Source: Egbenema bharatensis
GTDB taxonomy: Bacteria; Cyanobacteriota; Cyanobacteriia; Elainellales; Elainellaceae
Assembly (NCBI RefSeq): GCF_048077055.1
Contig: NZ_CP182236.1
Coordinates: forward strand, 620,001-684,000
Length of the DNA: 64,000 nucleotides
Direction of reading: 5' to 3'
Position 1 is the first letter of the stretch. Every line of letters begins with the position of its first letter. Position numbers and translations under genes: made by a program. The notes under the pieces were generated by a model. It did not search any database. It was not told where the DNA came from and worked only from the letters and a program-made list of their open reading frames with translations. This document shows positions 20,324 through 29,941 of the stretch, in pieces.

Positions 20324-22096
20324 CTAATTAGTTGCTAAATCAACTAACTGACTCAGCTTACTGAAAAACTGATGAACATCTTCGTGAACCTCATTTGCAT
20401 CCATACTGGCTGCTACTATTTCTCGCGTTAGTTCTAATGCAGCAGTCGATTGGATTGGCAGCTCATGAGACTTAAGGCGCTGAAAAAGGGAGTCTGAATT
20501 TTCAAACAAGAGTTTTTTACCATTCACAAGTTGAAAAATATTTGCCTTAACATCTCTCCAGGATTGTCCAGGGGGAAGAGTAAGATTCTCACCAGCAAAG
20601 AAACTTTCAATTAATTCTCTAACTGAAGATGAAAAAATATCACCATCGCTAATAGAAACTTTATTAAAAGCTGCTCTTATCCACGCATCAGGAACCAGCA
20701 AATAGTTTTCAATATTTCTGCGCTTCCATTCGTACAGCACTGGATTATTTTTCTCTGGGTGGAATGTTGTCTCGTCATCATAGTCAAACAATATAAGCCG
20801 TTTCGCAGACGGAATAATCTGCTTTACGCCTTCAAAGTGACGATCGCTATCTACCTTCATCTTGTCCTTAGAACCACCTCTCATGACGCGAAAGCAAACT
20901 TCATTGAGTATATCTGGCATATTCAAAGGAGCAGACCAACCTCTTAAAAGCCGCTCGTCCGTTTCCCCTTCAACATATAAAAGAATCGGTACAGCAAGCT
21001 CTGAGAGTTGAGTAATTTCTAAGTTAGAGACATCTGCCATCGCCGTTAAAATGGCTGGGGTTGCTTCTACCCGTTTAGGCACTTTATCAAGTAATGAAAT
21101 AATTTGACGGACATCAACTCCCTGAATAAATTCTTCAGCATGGGTTGCAATCAGGAATTGAGTATTTCTCTGAGATGCTTCTTGATTTTTAAGGTGTTGA
21201 TTCTTAAAGTAATCTAAGATTTCTCGCTGTAAATTAACATGAAGGTGAGCATCGGGCTCATCGAGCAGAATGGTAGTAGGCTTGTACCCATAGAAGAATG
21301 CCAGGAGAGTTAATGTTTGATGAAAACCGCTTCCTCCGGAAATAATATCGTAGGTTTTGTCACCTTGTCTGTATTCACAAGTTATCTGTGTATCGACTCC
21401 CTTTTCATATTGAGGTTCTCTTAACTCAACGCTAAACCACTGCTTAATAACTCGTTGAATTTCAGACCAGTCTTCTCGATTTTCTTCCCAAACTCGGAGT
21501 AGAAGATTTCTAAGCACACTCCCTGGTTGAGCCTTACCAACCTGCTTGCGTAACGGCCCGTCATCTCGCCACTCTTCGTTAGGTTCTAAACCAGAGAAGG
21601 GCGGAACATAAGCAATCACAGGCAATAGAGAGTTTGATTGACTCGGTTTCCCTTCCAGTTCCCGAAAGTGTTCCCATCCCTCCGAAGGAATAGCGTAAAT
21701 GGTTTGGGGAGAACTGTAACGCAATTTAACCCCAAACGAGCATTCTCTGGGTTCAGGAGTATCTGTGATCCAAGTGACATCAATCTCTACCAAGATAAAC
21801 TCTTGCTTTTTAGAACCATTTACCTTTGGATATCGACGATCGGTTTTCTCCCTCCAAAGAAGATTGAATTCTGGGACAGGAAGCGCTGTGAAGTTAGGAA
21901 GAACGACTTGCTTACCAGTACTCCCACGACGCTTAACTCGACGAAATTCATCAACACAGAATTGCCAGATTGCTAAAGCTTGCAGAATCGTGCTTTTACC
22001 ACTATTGTTGCGTCCTACCAAAAGATCAAAATGAGCAAACTTATAGGTTTGCTCTTCAATGCTCTTAAAATTTCTTAAGGTAAGAGTAGTTATCAC
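20324..22096 (-). CDS. OLD-family-like ATPase with TOPRIM-type C-terminus
   Basis: A 590-residue SMC/ABC-type ATPase. Its N-terminus MITTLTLRNFKSIEE leads to Walker A GRNNSGKST (residues 28-36). A signature-like SGGSGFHQTL and Walker B TILLDEPDAHL (~277) follow, then a switch histidine in LIATHAEE. From ~374 on, LLYVEGETDERLL and, ~60 residues later, LILFDYDDE resemble the Glu and DxD metal motifs of a TOPRIM nuclease. This is the plan of OLD nucleases, some of which act in phage defence. The gene is visibly AT-richer and poorer in GCGATCGC than its neighbours, and it sits between the helicase and the carboxysome operon. Both suggest acquisition. No obvious partner gene adjoins it. The ATPase call is sure; nuclease and defence roles are inferred. 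Confidence 0.85.
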   Translation of the reverse strand: MITTLTLRNFKSIEEQTYKFAHFDLLVGRNNSGKSTILQALAIWQFCVDEFRRVKRRGSTGKQVVLPNFTALPVPEFNLLWREKTDRRYPKVNGSKKQEFILVEIDVTWITDTPEPRECSFGVKLRYSSPQTIYAIPSEGWEHFRELEGKPSQSNSLLPVIAYVPPFSGLEPNEEWRDDGPLRKQVGKAQPGSVLRNLLLRVWEENREDWSEIQRVIKQWFSVELREPQYEKGVDTQITCEYRQGDKTYDIISGGSGFHQTLTLLAFFYGYKPTTILLDEPDAHLHVNLQREILDYFKNQHLKNQEASQRNTQFLIATHAEEFIQGVDVRQIISLLDKVPKRVEATPAILTAMADVSNLEITQLSELAVPILLYVEGETDERLLRGWSAPLNMPDILNEVCFRVMRGGSKDKMKVDSDRHFEGVKQIIPSAKRLILFDYDDETTFHPEKNNPVLYEWKRRNIENYLLVPDAWIRAAFNKVSISDGDIFSSSVRELIESFFAGENLTLPPGQSWRDVKANIFQLVNGKKLLFENSDSLFQRLKSHELPIQSTAALELTREIVAASMDANEVHEDVHQFFSKLSQLVDLATN

Positions 22097-22251
22097 AAGC
22101 TTAAGCTGATGAGCACTTTAATATAAAAATCTTATCCCAACCGCACTGATCCAGCAGATTAGAGATCTTGGTTTAACAGTGTCCTAGAGCTCAACATCCA
22201 CAACAATCTGACATCAGCCTACCTACTTATTCTGATCTTCTCTATCACCAT

Positions 22252-23049
22252 CTACTCATTGCGATACTCTTCTCGACTGATTTCTTCCGGTAGGGGCAAT
22301 CGTTCTTCCTCCGGCAAGGGCAGCCGTTGCAGATCGGGCAACTCCACTTCTTCCTTCTGTCCCACCAACTCTTTCTGGGTCTGCTTCAAGTCGATCGGCA
22401 GCGCGAGCGGCTGCCGTTTTTCAATCCAGCAGCTAGCCACAGGCAGAGTCGCTTCCATATCATCAAGGGGACGAGGAATCACCATTACCGCATGGAGTTC
22501 ACCAATTCGATCGGCCTCATACATCCCCGCTTCCACCGCCACCGCCACATCCGAAACGCGCCCCCGGATAATCGCCGTACATAGCCCATCGCCAATCATC
22601 TCATAGGCTGCCAGATGCACATCCGCCGCTTTCAGCATGGCATCCGATGCCCCCACCATTGCCGGAAACCCTCTCGTTTCCAACAGTCCTACCGCCAAAT
22701 TACTCAGCCGACTGTAGCCCTGTTCCTCAGCAAACTGCGCCAGACGATCGCTAATCGGTAACACCATTTCCAGGTTTGGTAGCGGTCGGGAGATGATGCT
22801 CTTGGAAACCAACTGCCCAAACTGTTCTGCCGTTTCTGCCCCAGCTTCCACCGCAATCCGCACATCGGCAATTCGTCCCCGCACCACCGCCGTACAGTAG
22901 CCGCTGCCGATCTTCTCGTAGCCAACGAGTCTCACGGCTGCCGACTTCAGCATCATATCTGCCGTGCCAACGATCGCCGGAAAACTCTGAGTACAGACTA
23001 ACCCCAACGCGCTTTCACTGGGAATGGGGGGACGTTTGGATGAATTCAT
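22252..23049 (-). CDS. ccmO: Carboxysome shell protein CcmO (tandem BMC)
   Basis: Two bacterial microcompartment domains in one 265-residue chain, at about residues 13-100 and 118-205. Each has the pattern GFPA(I/M)VG..D.MLK.A.V.L..YE.IG.G.CTA..RG...DV..AVEAG. A Pro/Glu-rich tail (PEEERLPLPEE) follows. CcmO forms pseudohexameric trimers in the beta-carboxysome shell and is required for shell assembly. It is the last gene of the ccmK2-K1-L-M-N-O series and starts 81 bp after ccmN, so it is probably in the same transcript. Confidence 0.95.
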   Translation of the reverse strand: MNSSKRPPIPSESALGLVCTQSFPAIVGTADMMLKSAAVRLVGYEKIGSGYCTAVVRGRIADVRIAVEAGAETAEQFGQLVSKSIISRPLPNLEMVLPISDRLAQFAEEQGYSRLSNLAVGLLETRGFPAMVGASDAMLKAADVHLAAYEMIGDGLCTAIIRGRVSDVAVAVEAGMYEADRIGELHAVMVIPRPLDDMEATLPVASCWIEKRQPLALPIDLKQTQKELVGQKEEVELPDLQRLPLPEEERLPLPEEISREEYRNE

Positions 23050-23130
23050 AAAAGATTTGGTCAGGACAGACTCATTCGTTAAGTCTGTAGGTTGATTCCA
23101 GTATACGCATTGGAGCCAGAATCGGGATGT

Positions 23131-23787
23131 TTACTCCTCACTACCCTTGCGGTGGGGAAACATCGTAATCATCATGCGCTCTAGCGAAGCTCGTCCATAT
23201 ACGACCTTGACCCCAGCGGTTTCCTCAGGGGACGGTTCTGAAGCATTTGCAGCGGTTTCCTGCGATGCCTGATTGGTAGAGGGTTGGTTGGCGGTGCTCT
23301 GCCTTTCGGTAGATTTCTGCCCAGCAGCCGATCGCCCCTGCTCCGTAAACCAGGGATCGGCTTCGTCAGCTTGATTGGCCGTTAAATCCGACTCCACCGA
23401 ACCCGATTCGATCACGACAGACTGACGGCTCCAATCCCCAATCAGCGATCCAGGTGGCAGATTTTCACCGGGCAGAACCGAGCTATCCATAATTGTTGTC
23501 ATCGCCCCAATACAGGCATTGGCCCCAATCTTGCCCTGCCCCACAATTAAAACACCGCTACCCAGAGTCGCTCCCGCCCCAACCTCCAACGTCCCCTGGT
23601 GAGCATGAAGAATACAGCCAGCTCCAATACACACTCCCGCACCAATCAGCAATTGACTGCCTGGATCAGCTTGCAGCATCACACTAGGGGCGATCGCAGC
23701 ACTGGGATGAATCACTACATTTCCACTCACAAAAATGTGACGGTCATTAATCAAAGCAGGAAATGGCGATCGGATCAGGCTAGACAT
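23131..23787 (-). CDS. ccmN: Carboxysome assembly protein CcmN
   Basis: CcmN binds the CcmM-Rubisco core and attaches it to the shell. Residues ~15-120 are hexapeptide repeats of a left-handed beta helix (VIHPSAAIAPSVMLQ, IGAGVCIGAGCILHAH, IGANACIGAMTTIMD). A ~75-residue low-complexity linker leads to a C-terminal amphipathic encapsulation peptide, VYGRASLERMMITMFPHR. The ATG at 23787 (MSSLIRSPFPALIND) was preferred; the frame can be extended 17 codons to a TTG at 23838, which lacks family support. It sits between ccmM and ccmO in the operon. Confidence 0.95.
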   Translation of the reverse strand: MSSLIRSPFPALINDRHIFVSGNVVIHPSAAIAPSVMLQADPGSQLLIGAGVCIGAGCILHAHQGTLEVGAGATLGSGVLIVGQGKIGANACIGAMTTIMDSSVLPGENLPPGSLIGDWSRQSVVIESGSVESDLTANQADEADPWFTEQGRSAAGQKSTERQSTANQPSTNQASQETAANASEPSPEETAGVKVVYGRASLERMMITMFPHRKGSEE

Positions 23788-23912
23788 TAGTTGCAAAAAG
23801 TTGGATAAACTGGGGAACTGGGATTTTGAACCCTGCAAGAGCTGGATGAATCAGGAGGCAGCGCATCAGACCGCCCCCTTCCAGCCTAAACCATCCAAAA
23901 TCCCGAACCCGA

Positions 23913-25676
23913 TCACGGCCGTTGGATAATCATTTCCGCAACCCGCCGTTTCGTTTTGGCATCAATGCCAATCAGCCGCACATACTCACCGTTATTCTCT
24001 GATAAGCAGCTTTCCAGTGCCGACAACACCCCGGATTCATTATTCGTTTGAATCGGGGCACAACTCTTCCAGGAACTCGTCTGGAATCGACGCGCATCCG
24101 CATGTTCAGCCGCAATCCGATACCCCTGAGACAGGAGTTGCCGCACCTGGTTGACCGTATCCGGCTTGAGAGAACCTGAACCGTTATTGGAGTGAGAAGA
24201 AGAAGAATAGGAATGGCTGGGCTTCGGTGGTGTATAAGGACTGGACGGCCCCTTGGGAGCTGCCCCATTCTTATCACCTGGCCGCTGAATAATCAGCTCA
24301 GAAATTCGCCGCTTTGCCTTCGGGTCAATCCCAAAAAGCCGGACGTACTCCCCTTGATGTTCTGCCAGACAGCCTTCTAAAGCTGAAATAGCCTCCGACT
24401 CACGGTTGGTTTGAATCGGCGTGCAGGGTTGCCAGGAACTCGTTTGGAATCGACGGGCATCAGCGTGTTCCGTCCCAATCTTGTAGCCCTGAGAAACAAA
24501 CTGCCGCACCTTTTCGATCGCCTCAGCATCCAACTGCCCACTGCCACCCCCAGAGTAATGGCTGGAAGAGGAACTGCTGGAGGAATAGTTGCTGGAGGAA
24601 TAGCTGTTAGAAGAATAACTCCTCTTCGACGCGCTATTGTAGGAACTCCCATCACCATAGCTGGTTGCCGTAACCGCAGTAGAGCGATCGAGGGCCGACT
24701 GCCCTGGCCGTTGAATAATCATTTCGGAAACCCGCCGCTTGGAGTGGGTATCAATCCCGAAAATCCGAACATACTCGTCCGTATGTTCATTCACACATCG
24801 CTCCAACCCTTCCATCACCTCCGCCTCACGGTTGGAGTGAATGGGCGCACAGCTATGCCAGGAACTGGTTTGAAACCGACGTTTATCGGCGTGTTCCATG
24901 CCAACTTGTAGACCTTGAGCGAGGATTTGGCGAACTCGCTCGGTAATTTCTGGACTTAGACGAGTATTGACCATCTGACCTATATTTTGATTTCGACTAG
25001 AGGGACTGGAATCAGTGGGATAGCCGGACGGGCTATCGTTTTGATAGGCTTGCTCTAACTGCTCCCGAATCGGCGTAATCCGAGCAACGGTTTCAGCAGT
25101 GTGGTAGCCAGAACGGAGGGCTTGGTTCGTTCCAACCATATGAGCCGCAAACACACGATCGGCTTCTCTCACATCAGGCAGACGATCGGCTTGCGGTTGA
25201 GATGTAATCACAGACCCCGAAGGGACTAACTTACCGGGCGGAATGGCCACATCCTGAATCAGAGCATGCATCATCACAATGCAGCCATCCCCAATCCGAG
25301 CATTAAACACCGTTGAACGAAAGCCAATGAAGCAGTTATCCCCGATGTAGGCGGGCCCGTGAATCAACGCCATGTGGGTAATCGCAGCATTTTTCCCAAT
25401 CCAGACCGAATAGGGGGCTTCATCCTCTCCGACCACACGACCCTGCGCCAGCCCGTGAATCACCACCCCATCCTGCACCTGACTCCCATCTCCGATGCGA
25501 AAAGAACCCCCTTCGTCAGCCCGAATGGAAGTCCCTGGCGCAATCAATGCATTGGCTCCAATCACCACATTTCCCGTGATGCTGGAGAAGGAATGGATAT
25601 TGGCAGTCTGATCAATTTTGGGTTGGGTAGAACCCTGGGCCCCAGCAGGGGAAGCAGCAGATCCTTGGACTACCAT
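23913..25676 (-). CDS. ccmM: Carboxysome scaffold protein CcmM with three SSUL domains
   Basis: CcmM crosslinks Rubisco inside the beta-carboxysome. Residues ~20-190 are a gamma-carbonic-anhydrase-like beta helix (IADEGG-type turns, THMALIHGPAYIGDN, HALIQDV). Three Rubisco-small-subunit-like domains follow at ~238-322, ~382-467 and ~503-587. Each contains A/MEHAD.RRFQTSSW..C.PI..N and a second Cys in LE.C, then RR/KRRV.E.IIQRP. The Cys pair is therefore kept in all three, as expected for the redox switch on Rubisco binding. The linkers are Ser/Tyr/Gly-rich. An internal start before the SSULs could give the short CcmM form. 587 residues is normal for a three-SSUL CcmM. Confidence 0.97.
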   Translation of the reverse strand: MVVQGSAASPAGAQGSTQPKIDQTANIHSFSSITGNVVIGANALIAPGTSIRADEGGSFRIGDGSQVQDGVVIHGLAQGRVVGEDEAPYSVWIGKNAAITHMALIHGPAYIGDNCFIGFRSTVFNARIGDGCIVMMHALIQDVAIPPGKLVPSGSVITSQPQADRLPDVREADRVFAAHMVGTNQALRSGYHTAETVARITPIREQLEQAYQNDSPSGYPTDSSPSSRNQNIGQMVNTRLSPEITERVRQILAQGLQVGMEHADKRRFQTSSWHSCAPIHSNREAEVMEGLERCVNEHTDEYVRIFGIDTHSKRRVSEMIIQRPGQSALDRSTAVTATSYGDGSSYNSASKRSYSSNSYSSSNYSSSSSSSSHYSGGGSGQLDAEAIEKVRQFVSQGYKIGTEHADARRFQTSSWQPCTPIQTNRESEAISALEGCLAEHQGEYVRLFGIDPKAKRRISELIIQRPGDKNGAAPKGPSSPYTPPKPSHSYSSSSHSNNGSGSLKPDTVNQVRQLLSQGYRIAAEHADARRFQTSSWKSCAPIQTNNESGVLSALESCLSENNGEYVRLIGIDAKTKRRVAEMIIQRP

Positions 25677-25973
25677 AGGAACAATCTCTCCTTTCTTACA
25701 ACTGCAACATAGCTAGCCCGCGTTTGAAACTAGCCTGTCGTACAAGGAGTATTCAGCATAGAAGCGGGAAGCAGGAGGGCAAAAGTTTAAACCTTTGGGA
25801 TTTAAACTTTTGAGATTTAAATTTTTGAATTTAGATTTTGGATTGCCAGAACCTGGAACTGAAGTCGTCAAGCCACTCCCATCCGCATCAATCGGTCACT
25901 ACTGATAAAACCAGCTGTTCCGAATCAACGATCCCTATCAATCCCTATCAATCCAAACTCTAAAATCCCAGAT

Positions 25974-26276
25974 CTACCGATCCTGCTCGCGCTTACTGTA
26001 AAGGCGATGACTGTCCATACTAACCGTGTCAATGATTCCAATCACCAACGCATCAAGGGGACGAGACTCGCCACCAGGAGTTTGACGGGCAGCACTGCCA
26101 CGACTAACCAGTACCCACTCATTGACTCCCGCTCCAACGCTGTCAGCCGCCACTTCGTAGCCAGGCAAGGGGTTTCCTTCCTCATCGATCAGCTGCACGA
26201 CCAGGAATTTCACCCCCGTCAAACTCGGCTCTTTCTGGGTGCTGACAACGGTACCGCAGACTCTAGCAATTTGCAT
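25974..26276 (-). CDS. ccmL: Carboxysome pentameric vertex protein CcmL
   Basis: A 100-residue EutN/CcmL family protein that forms pentamers capping the carboxysome vertices. Key stretches are the start MQIARVCGTVVSTQKEPSL, then VGAGVNEWVLVSRGSAAR and the end region VIGIIDTVS. It begins 19 bp after ccmK1 and is separated from ccmM by ~300 bp of AT-rich sequence with direct repeats such as GATTTAAA. That gap holds no gene I can see. Confidence 0.97.
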   Translation of the reverse strand: MQIARVCGTVVSTQKEPSLTGVKFLVVQLIDEEGNPLPGYEVAADSVGAGVNEWVLVSRGSAARQTPGGESRPLDALVIGIIDTVSMDSHRLYSKREQDR

Positions 26277-26295
26277 CAGGCTTTAACGGTAATGA

Positions 26296-26637
26296 TTAAG
26301 AGCGGCTAATTGGGCGAATTCCACTGACGCTCTCCCGGAATGCCTCTACTGCCTCAGTGTAACGAATCGGCAGAACGTACTCCAGGTTTTCGTGGGGACG
26401 AGCGATGATGTGCGTGGACAAAACCTGTCCGCCATTCACCCGCTTCACGTTTTCAATACCCGCAGAAACCGATGCCTGAACTTCAGACACATCTCCCCGA
26501 ACGATGACGGTGACACGACCGCTACCAATTTTTTCGTAGCCCACCAGCGTTACACGAGCCGCCTTCACCATTGCGTCTGCCGCTTCCACCACAGCCGGGA
26601 AGCCCAACGTTTCTACCATTCCAACTGCGATCGCCAT
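26296..26637 (-). CDS. ccmK1: Carboxysome shell hexamer protein CcmK1
   Basis: A single BMC-domain protein (MAIAVGMVETLGFPAVVEAADAMVKAA, IGSGRVTVIVRGDVSEVQASV, RPHENLEYVLPIRYTEAVEAF) with a short extra C-terminal tail (SVSGIRPISRS). It forms the flat hexamers of the shell facets. The residues around the central pore (KIGSGRV) are intact. It is nearly identical to the upstream ccmK2. The K1 name rests on its second position and longer tail, as in Synechocystis. Confidence 0.95.
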   Translation of the reverse strand: MAIAVGMVETLGFPAVVEAADAMVKAARVTLVGYEKIGSGRVTVIVRGDVSEVQASVSAGIENVKRVNGGQVLSTHIIARPHENLEYVLPIRYTEAVEAFRESVSGIRPISRS

Positions 26638-26709
26638 TTTGAAAAATCTCCCTTCCAGTTAACGTAAATCAACACAATCAGATCACCCTAGTCGCCCCAG
26701 AGGAGCCAA

Positions 26710-27018
26710 CTAGGAACGAAACTGTTCTACCGCTTCGGTATATCGAATGGGCAGAACATATTCCAGGTTCTCATGAGGCCGGGCAATAATGTGAGTAGAA
26801 ACCACTTCACCCCCGTTCACCCGCTTGGCAGACTCAATTCCTGCCGCAACAGATGCCTGAACCTCAGACACATCTCCCCGAACAATGACCGTAACACGAC
26901 CGCTACCAATTTTTTCGTAGCCAACCAATGTCACACGAGCCGCCTTTACCATTGCGTCCGCTGCTTCCACCACAGCCGGGAAGCCTCTAGTCTCTATCAT
27001 TCCTACAGCAATCGGCAT
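26710..27018 (-). CDS. ccmK2: Carboxysome shell hexamer protein CcmK2
   Basis: A 102-residue single BMC-domain shell protein (MPIAVGMIETRGFPAVVEAADAM, IGSGRVTVIVRGDVSEVQASVAAGI). It is the major facet hexamer. It is the first gene of the carboxysome operon, with a 72-bp gap to ccmK1, so the operon promoter should lie upstream in 27019 onward. It differs from ccmK1 mainly at MIETRG and in lacking the extra tail. Confidence 0.96.
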   Translation of the reverse strand: MPIAVGMIETRGFPAVVEAADAMVKAARVTLVGYEKIGSGRVTVIVRGDVSEVQASVAAGIESAKRVNGGEVVSTHIIARPHENLEYVLPIRYTEAVEQFRS

Positions 27019-27978
27019 TACCTAATCTCCCACGAGAGAGGAAAACTTAAACAACAACCTGGCATCAATACCGAACCATCAATACTGACGAGAATTGCCA
27101 ATCTAAAAAACTCTCAAAAATACCGAGAATTCCCAAGCATAAGAATACAGGGGTTGTAATTCCCTTGGCAATATAAATCAGAATGATTATTTTTATACGA
27201 TATATAACCCCGCTTTATGCCCACCTCCACCTTTCCAGCCAATCTTGACAAAATTACTTCACTGACCTTGGCTTCTCAATGAAGTTCAACGCTTCCCAAT
27301 CCCTCTTCCTTTGACCAGCCTTTGTATCTGATTTCGTTATCCAGCCAGAGGGTTAACATCCCAAGAACGATTTCACAAAACATTCATTTAAATGCTGAAG
27401 CAAAAAAGATTTAGAAGCAGACTTAGTTCTGCAATAAATCTAGATTGGCTGTGGTGAAACCCTGGAAAATTAGTAGATTGAGCGATCGCTCTTGATGATT
27501 TGAAATCATTGCAATCCGGCAATCATCACTCCGAATTATATCATTCATAAGCAAGTTTTTATATTTCCTGCCGTCCTCAATATTAGATTGAGAATCTTAA
27601 AAAGAAGTTACCCAAAAATTATTGAATCGAAATATTTTGAAGCATCGATATCAGATGCTAATATTTTCTTAATAAAATCACGCTCATCTTCAATCTCATT
27701 TCTCCAATTTTGAGCCTGTGCCGCTTCTGTCCAGAGGGTTTTGTGCTTCTGATGGATTCATCATTGAGCCACCACTGGGGCAGTGAGCGGAATTTGAGCT
27801 GCGTTGATTGTGGGTCAAAGCTGACAACCTGAGCGGAGTAATGGGTTGCGTCACCCAAAACCGCGCTACCTAAAGGCATGGTCTCCAAAAGGCATAGTCT
27901 AAAGGCATGGTCAGCAAACCCCCAGGAAACGATCGCGGTCTGGCTTAATTTCTTCAGTCGAAGGAAAACGGTACTGTC
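27019..27978. other. Long divergent intergenic region, ccm operon / ndhF
   Basis: This ~960-bp AT-rich region must hold the promoters of the carboxysome operon (minus) and the CO2-uptake operon (plus). A 76-codon minus-strand frame at 27658-27888 has no domain or convincing start and is not accepted. A HIP1 site (GCGATCGC) is at 27482-27489. By eye I cannot assign a CcmR/NdhR or CmpR operator. Confidence 0.5.
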
Positions 27979-29826
27979 ATGCTAGAGCTTCTCTCCCAAA
28001 CGAGCTGGTGGGTTCCAGTCTATGGTCTGGCGGGTGCAATTCTCACTCTTCCCTGGTCAGTCGGACTTATCCGGCGAACGGGGCCACGGCCGGCTGCCTA
28101 TTTCAATATTTTGATGACGCTAGCTGCCCTGATTCACAGCGCATTACTCCTCTGGGCCGTGTGGGATCAGGAGCCCCACCGCTGGCTGATTCCCTGGATG
28201 AGTGTACCAGGGTTAGATGTTTGGCTGACGCTCGTTACCTCCAGGGTCAGTGTTGGGGCCGCTCTAATCATCACTGTCCTCAGCCTCATTGCTCAAGTCT
28301 ATTCCCTGGGTTATTTGGAGAAAGATTGGGCATTAGCACGATTTTATTCACTGATGGGATTTTTTGAAGCGGCAATGAGCGGCATTGCCCTCAGCGATTC
28401 CCTCTTTTTCAGCTATGCCCTGCTGGAAATGCTGACCCTGTCTACCTATCTGCTGGTTGGCTTCTGGTACGCCCAACCATTGGTAGTAACGGCTGCCCGC
28501 GATGCCTTTTTGACCAAGCGCGTTGGCGACCTATTGCTGTTGATGGGGGTTGTCACCCTATCGACGATCGCCGGCAGTTTAGACTTCACCCACCTGGAAA
28601 TTTGGGCCAGCACCGCAAACCTATCTCCCCTGGTGGCAAATTTACTGGGACTTGCCCTGCTGGCCGGCCCCGTTGGGAAGTGCGCTCAGTTTCCGCTCAA
28701 CCTGTGGCTGGATGAAGCGATGGAGGGCCCTAACCCCGCTTCAATTCTGCGAAATTCAGTAGTGGTAGCCTGTGGAGCCTATGTGCTGATCCGGCTTCAG
28801 CCCGTCTTAGCCCTCTCTCCCATTGCCCTAGATACGCTCATGATATTAGGGGGTGTCACAGCGATCGGAGCCTCCCTGGTGGCCATCGCCCAGATCGACA
28901 TCAAACGGGCCCTTTCCCACACCACCAGTGCTTACCTGGGTCTAGTCTTTTTAGCCGTTGGACTTCAGCAGGATGAGCTAGCCCTCCTGTTCCTCTTTGT
29001 TCATGGTGTTGCCAAAGCCCTTCAGTTCATGAGCATTGGCTCCGTGATTTTAACAACCAGTACCCAGACGCTGACCGAATTAGGGGGACTGGCAGCCCGG
29101 ATGCCTGCCACCGCGATCGCCTTTATCATCGGCGGGATCGCCTTAGTAGGAATCTTGCCGTTAGGGGGTTTCTGGGCCATGGTGGATTGGGCTGAGTCGA
29201 TTTGGGCGACAGATCCCTGGTTAGTTGGGATTCTGGCCACGGTGAATGGGCTGACGGCCTTTAACTTTGTTCGAGTGTATGGATTGGTGTTTGGGGGAGA
29301 AGCACAACCGAAAACCCGTCGGGCCCCAGAGGTGAACTGGTTGATGGCTGTGCCGATGGTGTCCCTCAGCATCTTTAACCTTTTGGTGCCTGCCCTGCTG
29401 TGGGAATGGGGCTACTTACCGAGCTGGGATCAGCTGGATTGGGGTGCAGTGGCGCTGTTGCTCTGCTCTGGCATTGCAGGGGCAGGGGCAAGCGCGTGGC
29501 TTTACCTGGGCAAACGATCGCGTCAGCCCGCCAGCCTGGTATGGAAATCAGTGCGCGATCTCTTTGCCTACGATTTCTTTATCGATCGCCTCTATGGCAT
29601 GACGGTGGTATTGGGGGTCGTCCAGGGTTCACGATTGACCGCCTGGTTCGATCGCTACGTCGTCGATGGGCTGGTGAACTTTGTGGGAGTCGCCTCCCTG
29701 TTTGGGGGTGAAAGCCTCAAGTACACCATATCGGGTCAATCTCGAACCTACCTCCTCAGTCTGTTTATTGGACTGTTTATTGTCCTCACTTCGGTTGCCT
29801 GGGCGTTTTGGAATTGGTCCTGGTAA
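27979..29826 (+). CDS. ndhF4: NDH-1 subunit NdhF of the CO2-uptake complex (NdhF4/F3 type)
   Basis: A 615-residue, mostly hydrophobic antiporter-like subunit in the thylakoid membrane. Typical sequences include the Lys-containing AFLTKRVGDLLLLMG, KCAQFPLNLWLDEAMEGPNPASILRNS (proton-channel region) and KRALSHTTSAYLGLVFL. It is the first gene of ndhF-ndhD-cup, the module that makes an NDH-1 complex specific for CO2 hydration rather than respiration. The F4 label (constitutive low-affinity system) is preferred over F3 because no cupS follows and the module lies beside ccm genes. That choice is an inference. Confidence 0.88.
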   Translation: MLELLSQTSWWVPVYGLAGAILTLPWSVGLIRRTGPRPAAYFNILMTLAALIHSALLLWAVWDQEPHRWLIPWMSVPGLDVWLTLVTSRVSVGAALIITVLSLIAQVYSLGYLEKDWALARFYSLMGFFEAAMSGIALSDSLFFSYALLEMLTLSTYLLVGFWYAQPLVVTAARDAFLTKRVGDLLLLMGVVTLSTIAGSLDFTHLEIWASTANLSPLVANLLGLALLAGPVGKCAQFPLNLWLDEAMEGPNPASILRNSVVVACGAYVLIRLQPVLALSPIALDTLMILGGVTAIGASLVAIAQIDIKRALSHTTSAYLGLVFLAVGLQQDELALLFLFVHGVAKALQFMSIGSVILTTSTQTLTELGGLAARMPATAIAFIIGGIALVGILPLGGFWAMVDWAESIWATDPWLVGILATVNGLTAFNFVRVYGLVFGGEAQPKTRRAPEVNWLMAVPMVSLSIFNLLVPALLWEWGYLPSWDQLDWGAVALLLCSGIAGAGASAWLYLGKRSRQPASLVWKSVRDLFAYDFFIDRLYGMTVVLGVVQGSRLTAWFDRYVVDGLVNFVGVASLFGGESLKYTISGQSRTYLLSLFIGLFIVLTSVAWAFWNWSW

Positions 29827-29941
29827 GTGGGTTTGCCATCCTCTATTGGCCATCCTCAACCGCCTGAACCTGCTGGTTCTGCCCGCCCTTGTCTGTCCCT
29901 GTGCTTGCTGTCCTGTGATGCGTAAGGAGTAATCATCCCCA

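Noticed and set aside
27658..27888. 76-codon minus-strand frame upstream of ndhF
   Set aside because: No domain, no clear ribosome-binding site and an unnatural-looking composition. It lies in the control region between two operons.
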